A stretch of 64,000 bases of DNA, taken from contig NZ_FUZV01000002.1 of the NCBI RefSeq assembly GCF_900167565.1, positions 434,001 through 498,000 on the forward strand, in the 5' to 3' direction. Positions 53,881 to 62,065 of this stretch are shown here, one piece after another. The notes under the pieces were generated by a model, which made no database searches, was not told the origin of the DNA, and worked only from the letters and a program-made list of their open reading frames with translations. The DNA comes from Pseudoxanthomonas indica. Its GTDB lineage: Bacteria; Pseudomonadota; Gammaproteobacteria; Xanthomonadales; Xanthomonadaceae. How positions within the stretch are numbered: position 1 is the first letter of the stretch; every line of letters starts with the position of its first letter. The position numbers and the translations under genes were made by a program.

Positions 53881-54606
53881 TCAGTGCACGTACGGCGCCA
53901 GCAGTTGCTTCCACAGGGCGTAGCCCGACGCATTCATGTGCAGGCGATCCTGGATGAACAGCGATTCGCGCGGTTGACCCTGCGCATCCAGCATCGGCGT
54001 GAACACATCCACGAACACCGCGCCGCGTTGCTGCGCCGCGCGCTGGACCAGGGCGTTGGCCTGGCGCTGGGCTTCGAGCAGATGGGCGCGCGACGGGCTG
54101 GGCTTGGTCGAGATGATCACGATCCGCGCGCTCGGCAAGCGCTTGTGTACGCGGTCAATGAAGGTGGCGGTGTCCTGGCCCACCTGCTCGGCTGTGCGGC
54201 CGTTCGCCAGATCGTTGTCGCCGGCGTACAGCACCACCGTCGAAGGGTGATAGGGATAGACAATGCGATCGGCGTACCAGGTGCTGTCGCGGACTTCCGA
54301 ACCACCAAAGCCACGGTTGATCACCACGGCATCGGGGAAATCCTGCGCCAGGCTGTCCCACAGGCGGATCGAGGAACTGCCGACAAACAACACCGCGTCG
54401 CGCGGCGGCGGCTGCGCCTGATCCTGGGCGGCAAAACGCTGCATGTCCTGCGCCCACTCGGCGTTGGAAACTTCCGCCGGAATCTGTGGCTCGCGGTCGA
54501 GCGAACCCGGCGGCTGGCTGGCGCAGGCGACCAGTACCCACAGGAGCAACCCGGCCAGCAGGAAGCGGGAAGCAGAACGACGGTCAGCGATGCGGGGCAA
54601 GGTCAC
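53881..54606 (-). CDS. SGNH/GDSL-family lipase-acylhydrolase lipoprotein
   Basis: 241 residues. The N-terminal segment ends in lipobox LVACAS with Cys28, so it is probably an envelope lipoprotein. SGNH blocks: catalytic Ser in LFVGSSSIRLW, Gly in RGFGGSEVRDS, Asn in YAGDNDLANG, and the Asp/His pair in IQDRLHMNASGYALW. It should hydrolyse ester bonds of lipids or acetylated glycans; substrate unknown. It precedes the PhnB-like gene on the same strand with 75 bp between. A Pho-box-like site lies 48 bp upstream of its start. Confidence 0.88.
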   Translation of the reverse strand: MTLPRIADRRSASRFLLAGLLLWVLVACASQPPGSLDREPQIPAEVSNAEWAQDMQRFAAQDQAQPPPRDAVLFVGSSSIRLWDSLAQDFPDAVVINRGFGGSEVRDSTWYADRIVYPYHPSTVVLYAGDNDLANGRTAEQVGQDTATFIDRVHKRLPSARIVIISTKPSPSRAHLLEAQRQANALVQRAAQQRGAVFVDVFTPMLDAQGQPRESLFIQDRLHMNASGYALWKQLLAPYVH

Positions 54607-54647
54607 TCTCCGGTGTGGGGACGCAGGGACAGGGTTGGCGGGGCGGC

Positions 54648-54671
54648 GTCAAGCTGACGTCAAACTGTCAT
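54648..54671 (+). promoter_or_regulatory. Pho-box-like direct repeat
   Basis: CTGACGT (54654-54660), four bases CAAA, then CTGTCAT (54665-54671): the 7-4-7 layout of a PhoB box, with the second half perfect and the first matching five of seven. Seen as 11-mers, GTCAAGCTGAC and GTCAAACTGTC are adjacent and nine of eleven bases agree. It lies between the divergent GDSL lipoprotein and dgkA genes, so either could be the target. Confidence 0.4.
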
Positions 54672-54822
54672 CGCAGCGGCCGTTTCCCGCCTGATCGGCA
54701 GCGGCGAGCCGCGCCAACCCGGTCAGAAGCCCAGTAAACAAGGCAAATCCAGCCACTGCAAACGGCGGGTCACCGCAATGTGGCAAGATCCGCCTTTCGC
54801 CCGACACCCCATGCAGTCCTCC

Positions 54823-55203
54823 ATGGCCGACGAAATCGGACACATGCCCCGCGGCCCAGGCCGCATCCTCAAAGCGGCCATCTGGTCCATGCAAGGCCTG
54901 CGCGCCGCCTGGCTGCATGAGTCCTCGTTCCGTCTCGAGGTCTATCTGTGCCTGGTGCTCACCCCGCTTGCGCTCTGGCTGGGCGGGAGCGCGGTCGAAC
55001 GCGTCCTGCTGATCGGCAGCTGCCTGCTGGTGCTCTCGGCCGAACTGCTGAACTCGGCAGTGGAAGCGGTGATCGAGCGCTACGGCCCCGAGCACCATGA
55101 ACTGGCCGGCCGCGCCAAGGACATGGGTTCGGCGGCGGTGTTCGTGCTGATGATGAATGTGCTGCTGTGCTGGGGCCTGATCCTGGGTCCGCGCCTGTTC
55201 TGA
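54823..55203 (+). CDS. dgkA: Diacylglycerol kinase (prokaryotic, DgkA)
   Basis: 126 residues from the ATG at 54823; ATG 54811 would add four residues (E. coli DgkA has 122). It phosphorylates diacylglycerol to phosphatidic acid, recycling lipid left by membrane-derived oligosaccharide synthesis. Three inner-membrane helices are present. The active-site block is SAELLNSAVEAVIERYGPEHHELAGRAKDMGSAAV, with the conserved Glu, Asn, Glu and Lys-Asp. FRLEVYL in the first helix is typical. terC follows after 32 bp. Confidence 0.94.
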   Translation: MADEIGHMPRGPGRILKAAIWSMQGLRAAWLHESSFRLEVYLCLVLTPLALWLGGSAVERVLLIGSCLLVLSAELLNSAVEAVIERYGPEHHELAGRAKDMGSAAVFVLMMNVLLCWGLILGPRLF

Positions 55204-55235
55204 TCTTTTTCCCTTAGTGACAAGGTTTTGATTGC

Positions 55236-55985
55236 ATGAGTCTTGAGTTCCTGGCCGACCCCAACGTCTGGCTGACCCTGGTAACGCTGAGCGCGCTGGA
55301 AATCGTGCTGGGCATCGACAACCTGGTGTTCATTTCGATCGCCGTCAGCAAGCTGCCCGAAGCGCAGCGCCCGACCGCGCGCAAGTTCGGCATCGCGGTG
55401 GCCTGCATCACGCGTATCGCCCTGCTGGTGTCGCTGGCGTTCCTGGCGCGCATGCAGTCCGATCTGTTCAGCGTGGCCGGCATGGGCATCTCGGTGCGCG
55501 ACCTGGTGCTGATCCTGGGCGGCATCTTCCTGCTGGTGAAGGGCGCCATGGAGATCAAGGAACTGATCACCGGCGGCGAAGACGAAGACCCGACCACCTC
55601 CAAGGCCTCGGGCGTGTTCGGCATGGTGATCCTGCAGATTGCGATCATCGACATCGTGTTCTCGCTGGACTCGGTGATCACCGCGGTCGGCATGGCCCAG
55701 CATATTCCGATCATGGTCGCGGCGATCCTGCTGGCGGTGGCGGTGATGTTGCTGGCGGCCAATCCGCTCGGCCGTTTCATCGACGCCAATCCGACCATCA
55801 AGATGCTGGCGCTGGCCTTCATCGTGCTGATTGGCGTGGTGCTGATCCTGGACGGCCTGGAAATCCATGTGCCCAAGCCTTACGTCTACTTCGCCATGGG
55901 TTTCTCGGTGATGGTGGAATGGCTCAACCTGCTGATGCGCCGGCGTGCGGCCAGCAAGCACATCCCGGGCGCAGGCGACTGGTAA
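55236..55985 (+). CDS. TerC family integral membrane protein
   Basis: 249 residues with seven to eight membrane helices. Signature segments: ALEIVLGIDNLVFISIAVSKLP, RIALLVSLAFLARMQ, and IAIIDIVFSLDSVITAVGMAQHIPIMVAAILLAV; the acidic residues in GIDN and SLDS are the presumed metal-binding sites. Relatives export manganese or are linked to tellurite resistance. The 32-bp gap to dgkA is too short for the yybP-ykoY riboswitch seen before some TerC genes. A strong terminator follows. Confidence 0.9.
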   Translation: MSLEFLADPNVWLTLVTLSALEIVLGIDNLVFISIAVSKLPEAQRPTARKFGIAVACITRIALLVSLAFLARMQSDLFSVAGMGISVRDLVLILGGIFLLVKGAMEIKELITGGEDEDPTTSKASGVFGMVILQIAIIDIVFSLDSVITAVGMAQHIPIMVAAILLAVAVMLLAANPLGRFIDANPTIKMLALAFIVLIGVVLILDGLEIHVPKPYVYFAMGFSVMVEWLNLLMRRRAASKHIPGAGDW

Positions 55986-56012
55986 GCCTGTCGCGTCCAC
56001 GCGCTGTTAACG

Positions 56013-56045
56013 AGGCCCCGGCGAGAGTCGGGGCCTTGTTTTTTT
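56013..56045 (+). terminator. Rho-independent terminator after terC
   Basis: Arms AGGCCCCG (56013-56020) and CGGGGCCT (56029-56036) enclose GCGAGAGT, followed by TGTTTTTTT. It ends the dgkA-terC transcript 28 bp past the terC stop and separates it from lemA. Confidence 0.92.
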
Positions 56046-56111
56046 GGCTTGGTTGCATCCGTCATCGGCGGGTGCTGCAATGCCGCCGTCCCCCGCCCAA
56101 GGAGTGGTGTC

Positions 56112-56765
56112 ATGCGTGTGTACGTCCGTTGCCTGGTGTTGCTTGCGCTGGCCGTGCTGCTGTCCGGCTGTGGCTACAACACGATCCAGCAGAAGGATGA
56201 GGCGGTCAAAGCCGGCTGGTCCGAAGTGCTGAACCAGTACAAGCGCCGCGCCGATCTCATTCCCAACCTGGTCAAGACCGTGCAGGGCTACGCCCAGCAG
56301 GAACGCCAGGTGCTGACCGACGTCACCAACGCGCGTGCGCGGGTGGGGCAGATCAATGTCAATGCCGACGATCCGGCCTCGCTGGCGCAGTTCCAGCAGG
56401 CGCAGGGTGAACTGGGCAGTGCGTTGTCGCGCCTGCTGGTGGTCACCGAGAACTATCCGAACCTGAAATCCGATCAGTCGTTCCGCGATCTGCAGGCGCA
56501 GCTGGAAGGCACCGAGAATCGCATCACCGTGGCGCGCGGGCGTTACATCCAGATGGTGCAGGACTACAACACATACATCCGTTCGTTCCCGCAGGTGATC
56601 ACCGCCAAGATGTTCGGCTACAAGGAAAAGCCGAACTTCACCGTGCAGAACGAAGCGCAGATCTCCGAAGCGCCGCAGGTGGATTTCGGCACGCCGCCGC
56701 CGGCGCCCAGTGCACCGCCCGCTCCGGCACCGCAGCCGGCTCCGGCACCGCAACCGGGGAACTGA
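56112..56765 (+). CDS. LemA family lipoprotein
   Basis: 217 residues from the ATG at 56112, preceded by AAGGAG. Lipobox LLSGC gives lipidated Cys20. The LemA core is all-helical: AVKAGWSEVLNQYKRRADLIPNLVKTVQGYAQQE, then LSRLLVVTENYPNLKSDQSFRDLQAQLEGTENRITVAR, and FGYKEKPNF. The C-terminus is a Pro/Ala tail. LemA proteins are often encoded with TPM-domain proteins, as here; the complex's role in the envelope is unknown. Confidence 0.92.
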   Translation: MRVYVRCLVLLALAVLLSGCGYNTIQQKDEAVKAGWSEVLNQYKRRADLIPNLVKTVQGYAQQERQVLTDVTNARARVGQINVNADDPASLAQFQQAQGELGSALSRLLVVTENYPNLKSDQSFRDLQAQLEGTENRITVARGRYIQMVQDYNTYIRSFPQVITAKMFGYKEKPNFTVQNEAQISEAPQVDFGTPPPAPSAPPAPAPQPAPAPQPGN

Positions 56766-56784
56766 AATAGCCGCTCGGCTCGCC

Positions 56785-57705
56785 ATGCGCGCACCGTGGT
56801 TCGGTCGCGCACTGGTCGCCCTGTGCCTGCTGGCCGCGGCGAATGTGCCGCTGGCCGCACAGGAACTGGCGGCCATTCCCGCGCTCGATTCGCCAGTGGT
56901 GGATACCACCGGCACCCTGGATGCGGCCACCCGCCAGCAATTGGAACAGCAGGCGCTGGCCCTGCAGCAGCGCAAGGGCAGCCAGCTGCAAGTGCTGGTG
57001 GTGGCAAGCACCGAGCCGGAAGGCATCGAGCAATACACCCAGCGCGTGTTTGATCAGTGGAAGCTGGGACGCAAGGGCGTGGACGACGGGGTGTTGCTGA
57101 TCGTCGCCAAGGACGATCGACGCGTGCGCATCCAGCCGGGCTATGGCCTGGAAGGGGCGATTCCCGATGCCATCGCCAATCGCGTGATCCAGGAATACCT
57201 GGTGCCGAAATTCCGCCAGGGCGATTTTGCCGGCGGCATCGACGATGCCAGTGCGCAGCTGATCAAGTTGATTGACGGCGAGCCGTTGCCGCCGCCGGTG
57301 AGCGACAACCACAGTGGCCAGGGTCAGCACGGCGGCGGCGGCAACTGGCTGTTCGTGCTGATTGCCGGCTTTGTCGCCGCGACCATGGCCAAGGCGATCT
57401 TCTCGCGCGCGCCGGCCGGCGTGCGCGGATTGATTTCGGGCGCCGCCGGTGGCGGCGTGGCCTGGCTGTTTTCGTCAGCCCTGCTGCTGACCGGCATTGC
57501 CGGCGTGGTCGGCCTGGTGCTGGGCCTGCTCGCGGTGTCCTCGCCGGGCCGCTACGCGCGCCACGGCGGTTGGGGTGGCTGGGGCGGCGGTGGCTTCGGC
57601 GGTGGTGGCGGCGGCTGGGGTGGGGGAGGCGGCGGATTCGGTGGCGGCGGCTGGGGCGGTGGTGGCGGCATGTCCGGAGGCGGTGGCGCCTCGGGGAGCT
57701 GGTGA
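56785..57705 (+). CDS. TPM-domain protein with signal peptide and glycine-rich tail
   Basis: 306 residues, 19 bp after lemA. The signal peptide is cleaved after LAAQ (about residue 25). The TPM domain (about 28-165) has VVDTTGTLDAATRQQLEQQ, GVDDGVLLIVAKDDRRVRIQPGYGLEGAIPDAIANRVI, and the metal-ligand acidic residues near DFAGGIDDA. Two membrane helices follow at about 192-255, then a tail of Gly/Trp/Phe repeats. TPM domains occur in a thylakoid phosphatase and in photosystem II repair factors; the bacterial role is unclear. Stop and next start share one base (TGATG). Confidence 0.9.
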   Translation: MRAPWFGRALVALCLLAAANVPLAAQELAAIPALDSPVVDTTGTLDAATRQQLEQQALALQQRKGSQLQVLVVASTEPEGIEQYTQRVFDQWKLGRKGVDDGVLLIVAKDDRRVRIQPGYGLEGAIPDAIANRVIQEYLVPKFRQGDFAGGIDDASAQLIKLIDGEPLPPPVSDNHSGQGQHGGGGNWLFVLIAGFVAATMAKAIFSRAPAGVRGLISGAAGGGVAWLFSSALLLTGIAGVVGLVLGLLAVSSPGRYARHGGWGGWGGGGFGGGGGGWGGGGGGFGGGGWGGGGGMSGGGGASGSW

Positions 57706-58193
57706 TGCGCCTACTCCGACATCTGTTTCCGCCTTCGGCCGGCCGGCTGTTCCCGGCCGAGAGCCTGCAGCGCATCGCCGACGCCATCCACGAGGGCGAG
57801 CAGCGGCACACCGGCGAGGTGATGTTCGCGGTGGAGTCGGACCTGCCGGTACTGGCGGTGCTGCGCGGGGTGGATGCACGGACCCGCGCCCACGAGGCAT
57901 TCGCGCGCCTGCGCACCTGGGACACCGAAGCCAACAACGGCGTGCTGATCTACCTGCTGCTGGCCGACCATCGCATTGAAATCGTCGCCGACCGCGGGCT
58001 GCGCGAGCGGGTCAGCGAGGCCCAGTGGCGCGGGGTCTGCCAGCTGATGGAAGACCATCTGCGCGCCGGTGAGGGGGAGGCGGCGGTGGTGCGCGGCATT
58101 GCCGCGGTCTCCGACCTGCTGGCCGGGTTCTATCCGCAGGATGGCAGCCGGCCGGATGAAGACGAGCTGCCCAACCAACCGCATATTTTCTGA
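57705..58193 (+). CDS. Second TPM-domain protein, without signal peptide
   Basis: 162 residues. It begins MRLLRHLFPPS and moves straight into a TPM domain (ADAIHEGEQRHTGEVMFAVESDLPVLAVL, NNGVLIYLLLADHRIEIVADRGLRERVSEAQW). There is no export signal and no membrane helix, so it would remain cytosolic unless brought to the membrane by its neighbour. Its start overlaps the first TPM gene by one base, so the three genes lemA-TPM-TPM form one unit. Confidence 0.88.
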   Translation: MRLLRHLFPPSAGRLFPAESLQRIADAIHEGEQRHTGEVMFAVESDLPVLAVLRGVDARTRAHEAFARLRTWDTEANNGVLIYLLLADHRIEIVADRGLRERVSEAQWRGVCQLMEDHLRAGEGEAAVVRGIAAVSDLLAGFYPQDGSRPDEDELPNQPHIF

Positions 58194-58260
58194 CAAGGCT
58201 CGCACCCGCGGGCGTGCTCGCCCAGAATAGGGGCTTCCAAGCCGGCCGTATCCGAGGCGC

Positions 58261-59133
58261 ATGATCTACCTCCACCAGATTGACCCGATTGCCCTGTCGC
58301 TGGGCCCGTTGAAGCTGCACTGGTACGGCTTGATGTACCTGCTGGGATTCCTCGCCGCCTGGTGGTTGGGGCGGCGGCGCGTCGCCGAAGGACGTCTGCC
58401 GGGCGTGGACGCCAACGGCTTTTCCGATCTGCTGTTCTATTCGATGCTCGGCGTGGTGCTGGGCGGGCGCATCGGCTACATCCTGTTCTACGGTTTCGAG
58501 GGCTTCCTCGCCCATCCGCTGTCGATCTTCAAGGTATGGGAAGGCGGCATGAGCTTCCACGGCGGCCTGATCGGGGTGATGCTCGCGGCGCTGTGGTGGA
58601 CGCGCCGGCAGCGCCTGCACTATTTCGACACGATGGATTTCGTCGCCCCGCTGGTGCCGCTGGGCCTGGGCTTTGGCCGGCTTGGCAATTTCATCGGCGC
58701 TGAGTTGTGGGGCAAGTACACGCGCGCGGACTGGGGCGTGATTTTCCCCACCGATCCGGCGCTCAAGCAGTACAGCGCCGAACAGTTGCAGGCGGCCTAT
58801 GCCAGCGGCGCCTTGAACGGTTTTGCCCGCCATCCGTCGCAGCTGTACCAGGCGTTCCTGGAAGGCCTGGTGATGTTCGTGGCGCTGTGGTGGTTCTCCA
58901 GCAAGCCGCGTCCGCGCTATGCGGTGTCCGGATTGTTCGCGCTGTTGTACGGCGTGTTCCGTTTCGTGGTGGAATTCGTGCGCGTGCCCGATGAGCAACT
59001 GCAGTATCTTGCGTTTGGCTGGTTGACCATGGGCCAGCTGCTCAGCGTGCCGTTGATCCTGCTGGGCCTGTATCTGTTCTGGCTGTCGCGTCGTTCGCCC
59101 ACGCTGGCGCCTGCCGCCAAGGAAACCGCATGA
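58261..59133 (+). CDS. lgt: Prolipoprotein diacylglyceryl transferase
   Basis: 290 residues (E. coli 291), seven membrane helices. Lgt attaches diacylglycerol from phosphatidylglycerol to the lipobox cysteine, the first step of lipoprotein maturation in the inner membrane. Essential residues are present: His100 in SFHGGLIGV and Arg140 in [13 protein letters not shown], corresponding to E. coli His103 and Arg143. [10 protein letters not shown] at the N-terminus is also conserved. It shares an ATGA overlap with thyA, the same order as in E. coli. Confidence 0.97.
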   Translation: MIYLHQIDPIALSLGPLKLHWYGLMYLLGFLAAWWLGRRRVAEGRLPGVDANGFSDLLFYSMLGVVLGGRIGYILFYGFEGFLAHPLSIFKVWEGGMSFHGGLIGVMLAALWWTRRQRLHYFDTMDFVAPLVPLGLGFGRLGNFIGAELWGKYTRADWGVIFPTDPALKQYSAEQLQAAYASGALNGFARHPSQLYQAFLEGLVMFVALWWFSSKPRPRYAVSGLFALLYGVFRFVVEFVRVPDEQLQYLAFGWLTMGQLLSVPLILLGLYLFWLSRRSPTLAPAAKETA

Positions 59134-59924
59134 AGGCTTATTTGGATCTGCTGCGCCATGTGCTGGAACACGGCGCCGAAAAATCCGATCGCACCGGCAC
59201 CGGCACGCGCAGCGTGTTCGGCTGGCAGATGCGCTTCGACTTGAACGAAGGCTTCCCGCTGGTCACCACCAAGAAGCTGCACCTGCGCTCGATCATCCAC
59301 GAGCTGCTGTGGTTCCTCAAAGGCGAAACCAACATCGCCTACCTGAAGGAAAACAAGGTCAGCATCTGGGACGAATGGGCCGATGCCAACGGCGAACTGG
59401 GCCCGGTCTACGGCAAGCAATGGCGGCACTGGGCCACGCCGGACGGCGGCGAGATCGACCAGATGAAGTGGGTGGTGGACGAGATCAAGCGCAATCCGGA
59501 TTCGCGCCGCCTGATCGTCAGCGCCTGGAACGTGGCGGAATTGCCGCAGATGGCATTGATGCCTTGCCACAGCCTGTTCCAGTTCTACGTGGTCGACGGC
59601 AAGCTCAGTTGCCAGCTGTACCAGCGCAGCGGCGACATTTTCCTGGGCGTGCCCTTCAACATCGCCAGCTATGCCTTGCTGACCCATATGGTGGCGCAGG
59701 CCACCGGCCTGGGCGTGGGCGATTTCGTCCACACGCTGGGTGACGCGCATCTGTACTCCAACCACTACGAGCAGGCGCGCGAGCAGTTGACCCGTACGCC
59801 GCGTGCGCTGCCCAAGCTGCAGTTGAATCCGGACGTGACCGATCTGTTCGCGTTCGAATTCGACGACATCGAAATCCTGGGCTACGACCCGCACCCGGCC
59901 ATCAAGGCGCCGGTCGCGGTCTGA
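59130..59924 (+). CDS. thyA: Thymidylate synthase
   Basis: 264 residues, identical in length to E. coli ThyA. It methylates dUMP to dTMP using methylenetetrahydrofolate. The catalytic Cys146 is in [12 protein letters not shown]; dUMP-binding blocks [20 protein letters not shown] and [12 protein letters not shown] are intact, and the N-terminal [13 protein letters not shown] region binds phosphate. The dihydrofolate it produces is recycled by FolA, encoded 1.6 kb downstream with two unrelated genes in between. Confidence 0.98.
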   Translation: MKAYLDLLRHVLEHGAEKSDRTGTGTRSVFGWQMRFDLNEGFPLVTTKKLHLRSIIHELLWFLKGETNIAYLKENKVSIWDEWADANGELGPVYGKQWRHWATPDGGEIDQMKWVVDEIKRNPDSRRLIVSAWNVAELPQMALMPCHSLFQFYVVDGKLSCQLYQRSGDIFLGVPFNIASYALLTHMVAQATGLGVGDFVHTLGDAHLYSNHYEQAREQLTRTPRALPKLQLNPDVTDLFAFEFDDIEILGYDPHPAIKAPVAV

Positions 59925-59934
59925 TCCCTTCGCC

Positions 59935-60432
59935 ATGTCCGACTTTGAATTGAGCCTGCCGCGCGGCGCGGCGTACCTGCGCGAACACTATCTGCGCTGG
60001 TGGTGGTTCCGCAGCGGTTGGCGGCGCTGGCTGTGGCTGGCGTCGGTACTGCTGGCGCTGGTGGCGGTGGTGGTGGCATTCACCGCCTCCACGCAGACCC
60101 TGCTGCTGTCAGCGGTGGTGGTGGCCGCGGCCGGGTTCGCGCAGGCCGTGGTGCCGTGGCTGGAATTCCGTCGCTGGAAGCGCAACGCACTCGGTGGCCT
60201 GGAGACGATGCCGGATCTGCGCCTGTCGCTGATCGACGGCGTGCTGCGCTTCGGTGCAGGTCCCAGCGTGCGCTACGACGTCGCTGGAGACGTGATTGAT
60301 GTGCCGGGTGGGGTGTTTGTCTACGAGCGTGGCCAGGCGGGTCGGCATGTGTTCCTGCCGCGCCGGTGGCTGGCGGATCCCAAGGTGCTGACGCTGCTGT
60401 CGGCGTGGCGGCCCGAACGCGCCTGGCGTTGA
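59935..60432 (+). CDS. Two-helix membrane protein, YcxB-like
   Basis: 165 residues. Two membrane helices at about 34-50 and 55-72 (LWLASVLLALVAVVVAF; TLLLSAVVVAAAGFAQAVV) are followed by a soluble C-terminal domain of beta character (LRLSLIDGVLRFGAGPSVRYDVAGDVIDVPGGVFVYERG, HVFLPRRWL). The order matches YcxB-like proteins of unknown function. It starts 10 bp after thyA and is likely cotranscribed with lgt-thyA. Confidence 0.68.
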   Translation: MSDFELSLPRGAAYLREHYLRWWWFRSGWRRWLWLASVLLALVAVVVAFTASTQTLLLSAVVVAAAGFAQAVVPWLEFRRWKRNALGGLETMPDLRLSLIDGVLRFGAGPSVRYDVAGDVIDVPGGVFVYERGQAGRHVFLPRRWLADPKVLTLLSAWRPERAWR

Positions 60433-60477
60433 TCGGCGTGCGCGGCGCAGGGTGGTCGACCCCGATGCAGGTGCGGC

Positions 60478-61482
60478 TTACGGTGTGACCGGTGGCGCGC
60501 GCTTGCAGTTTGCGCAGCGGAAATACGCCGCCGCGCCGGGATAGTCCACGGTCATCACGAAATGGCGAAAGGCGTTGCCGCCCAGCGCACCATCGACGCG
60601 CGCATCCATGAAGCTGGACATGAAGTCGTGGAAGTTGCGGTCTTCGCGGTGAGTGAACCACACCGGGCCGACCTTGTAGCCGGCGATGATCACTTCGGGT
60701 ACTTCGATCATCGCCGAGCCCATGCCGGCCTGCGCATCTTCGATCACGCGCCACTCCGGATGCGCCTTGCGCCAGGCACGGAACACACTGTCGGCAATCA
60801 TGCTGGTGGCGCGTTCGGCCGGGCCGTCCTCGCCCAGCGCGATCAAGGCGGATGGATTGAGCACGGTCATCGCGCCGGTATCCAGCAGCAGCGAGTAGGT
60901 CTTGCCGGCGATGCCCACCTGCATCCGTGGAAACGCCGCCTGGCGCTGTCCCTGTGCGTCGGTCTTGAAACCCAGCGGCAGGCGTCTGGCCTCGGCGGTG
61001 GGTTTCCAACCTGGCAGTTCCAGCCGGAACACCTGCCCCGGGTAATCCCAGGTCCAGATGCGCCCATCGAACCAGGCCTGTCCCAGCATGCCGTCGTCGT
61101 CACTGGTGCCCGGCAACTGCCGCCCCGCCAGTTCGGCGGGCAACACCATCATCCGGCCACCGTCGGCCAAGGGCGGCGGTATGAACGCCGCCAGCGCAAA
61201 CGTCGGCAAGCGGGTGGTACGCGCGCGGTCGCCCACTTCGCGCAGCGCCAGCGGGTCGGCCAGCGGTTCACTGATCAACTTCAGCCGTTCGACCGCAGCC
61301 TGCTTGATGAAGAGTCCGCCACCGGTGTCGGTATACAGGCGCAATTCCTGGCCCAGGCCGTCGCTGGCCTGCAGGTAGACGCGGTCGGCTTCGAAGCGCG
61401 CGGGCAGCACCTGCGCCAGCACCGGCGCCGTCGACAGCCACAACAGCAGACCACCGGTGCGGCCCAGCAGGGTCAAAGGCAT
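60478..61482 (-). CDS. Exported aspartyl protease-like protein with two DTG lobes
   Basis: 334 residues from the ATG at 61482, chosen because GGGAAG lies just upstream and the signal peptide (GGLLLWLSTAPVLAQ, cleavage near 24) then begins properly; ATG 61506 is an alternative. Two aspartyl-protease motifs occur: Asp52 in LYTDTGGG and Asp201 in LLLDTGAMTV. Each is followed by a similar closing segment (DDDGMLGQAWFDGRIWTWDYPG and VDGALGGNAFRHFVMTVDYPG), so the chain looks like a fused dimer of retropepsin-like lobes. Substrate unknown; periplasmic. A late CANC pair occurs near the C-terminus. Divergent from folA. Confidence 0.75.
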   Translation of the reverse strand: MPLTLLGRTGGLLLWLSTAPVLAQVLPARFEADRVYLQASDGLGQELRLYTDTGGGLFIKQAAVERLKLISEPLADPLALREVGDRARTTRLPTFALAAFIPPPLADGGRMMVLPAELAGRQLPGTSDDDGMLGQAWFDGRIWTWDYPGQVFRLELPGWKPTAEARRLPLGFKTDAQGQRQAAFPRMQVGIAGKTYSLLLDTGAMTVLNPSALIALGEDGPAERATSMIADSVFRAWRKAHPEWRVIEDAQAGMGSAMIEVPEVIIAGYKVGPVWFTHREDRNFHDFMSSFMDARVDGALGGNAFRHFVMTVDYPGAAAYFRCANCKRAPPVTP

Positions 61483-61547
61483 CCGGACTTCCCATGTTCG
61501 AGCCATGCCGCGAAACTACCCGGGTCCCGGCCCGCCCGCAATCGCCC

Positions 61548-62048
61548 ATGCCTCTGCTGTCACTCATCGCCGCGCTGGATCGCCACAATGCCATCGGCCG
61601 CGACAACGACCTGCCGTGGCGGCTGCCTGACGACCTCAAGCGCTTCAAGGCGCTGACGCTGGGCAAGCCGGTGCTGATGGGGCGCAAGACCGCACAATCG
61701 CTGGGACGTGCGTTGCCCGGGCGGCGCAACCTGGTGCTGAGCCGCAGCGGCCAGCTGCCGTTCGAAGGGATGGAAGCAGTGACCAGCCTCGATGACGCCC
61801 TCGCCTGGTCAGGCAGCGAAGGCGTGGAGGAGATCTGCGTGATCGGCGGCGGCGAGATTTACGCGCAGACCTTGCCACTGGCCGACGCCCTGTACCTGAC
61901 CCATGTCGATACCGTGGTGGAAGATGCGCACGCGTTCTTCCCGGCCATCGACGCGGCGCAGTGGGACATCGTCCGGCGCGAAGCACATGCCGCCGACGCC
62001 AGGCACGCCTTCGCCTTCGAGTTTGTCGACTACCTGCGGATTCGCTGA
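61548..62048 (+). CDS. folA: Dihydrofolate reductase
   Basis: 166 residues from the ATG at 61548 (E. coli FolA 159). It reduces dihydrofolate to tetrahydrofolate with NADPH, serving thyA upstream. Signature segments: LIAALDRHNAIGRDNDLPWRLPDDLKRFK with the catalytic acidic residue in LPDDLK, VLMGRKTAQSLGRALPGRRNLVLSR, and VIGGGEIYAQTLPLADALYLTHVD. The upstream extension of the frame overlaps the divergent gene's leader and is excluded. Confidence 0.96.
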   Translation: MPLLSLIAALDRHNAIGRDNDLPWRLPDDLKRFKALTLGKPVLMGRKTAQSLGRALPGRRNLVLSRSGQLPFEGMEAVTSLDDALAWSGSEGVEEICVIGGGEIYAQTLPLADALYLTHVDTVVEDAHAFFPAIDAAQWDIVRREAHAADARHAFAFEFVDYLRIR

Positions 62049-62065
62049 CGGTCGCGACGACCGGC

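Noticed and set aside
55204..55235. yybP-ykoY (manganese) riboswitch before terC
   Set aside because: Only 32 bp separate dgkA and terC, too short for the riboswitch fold.
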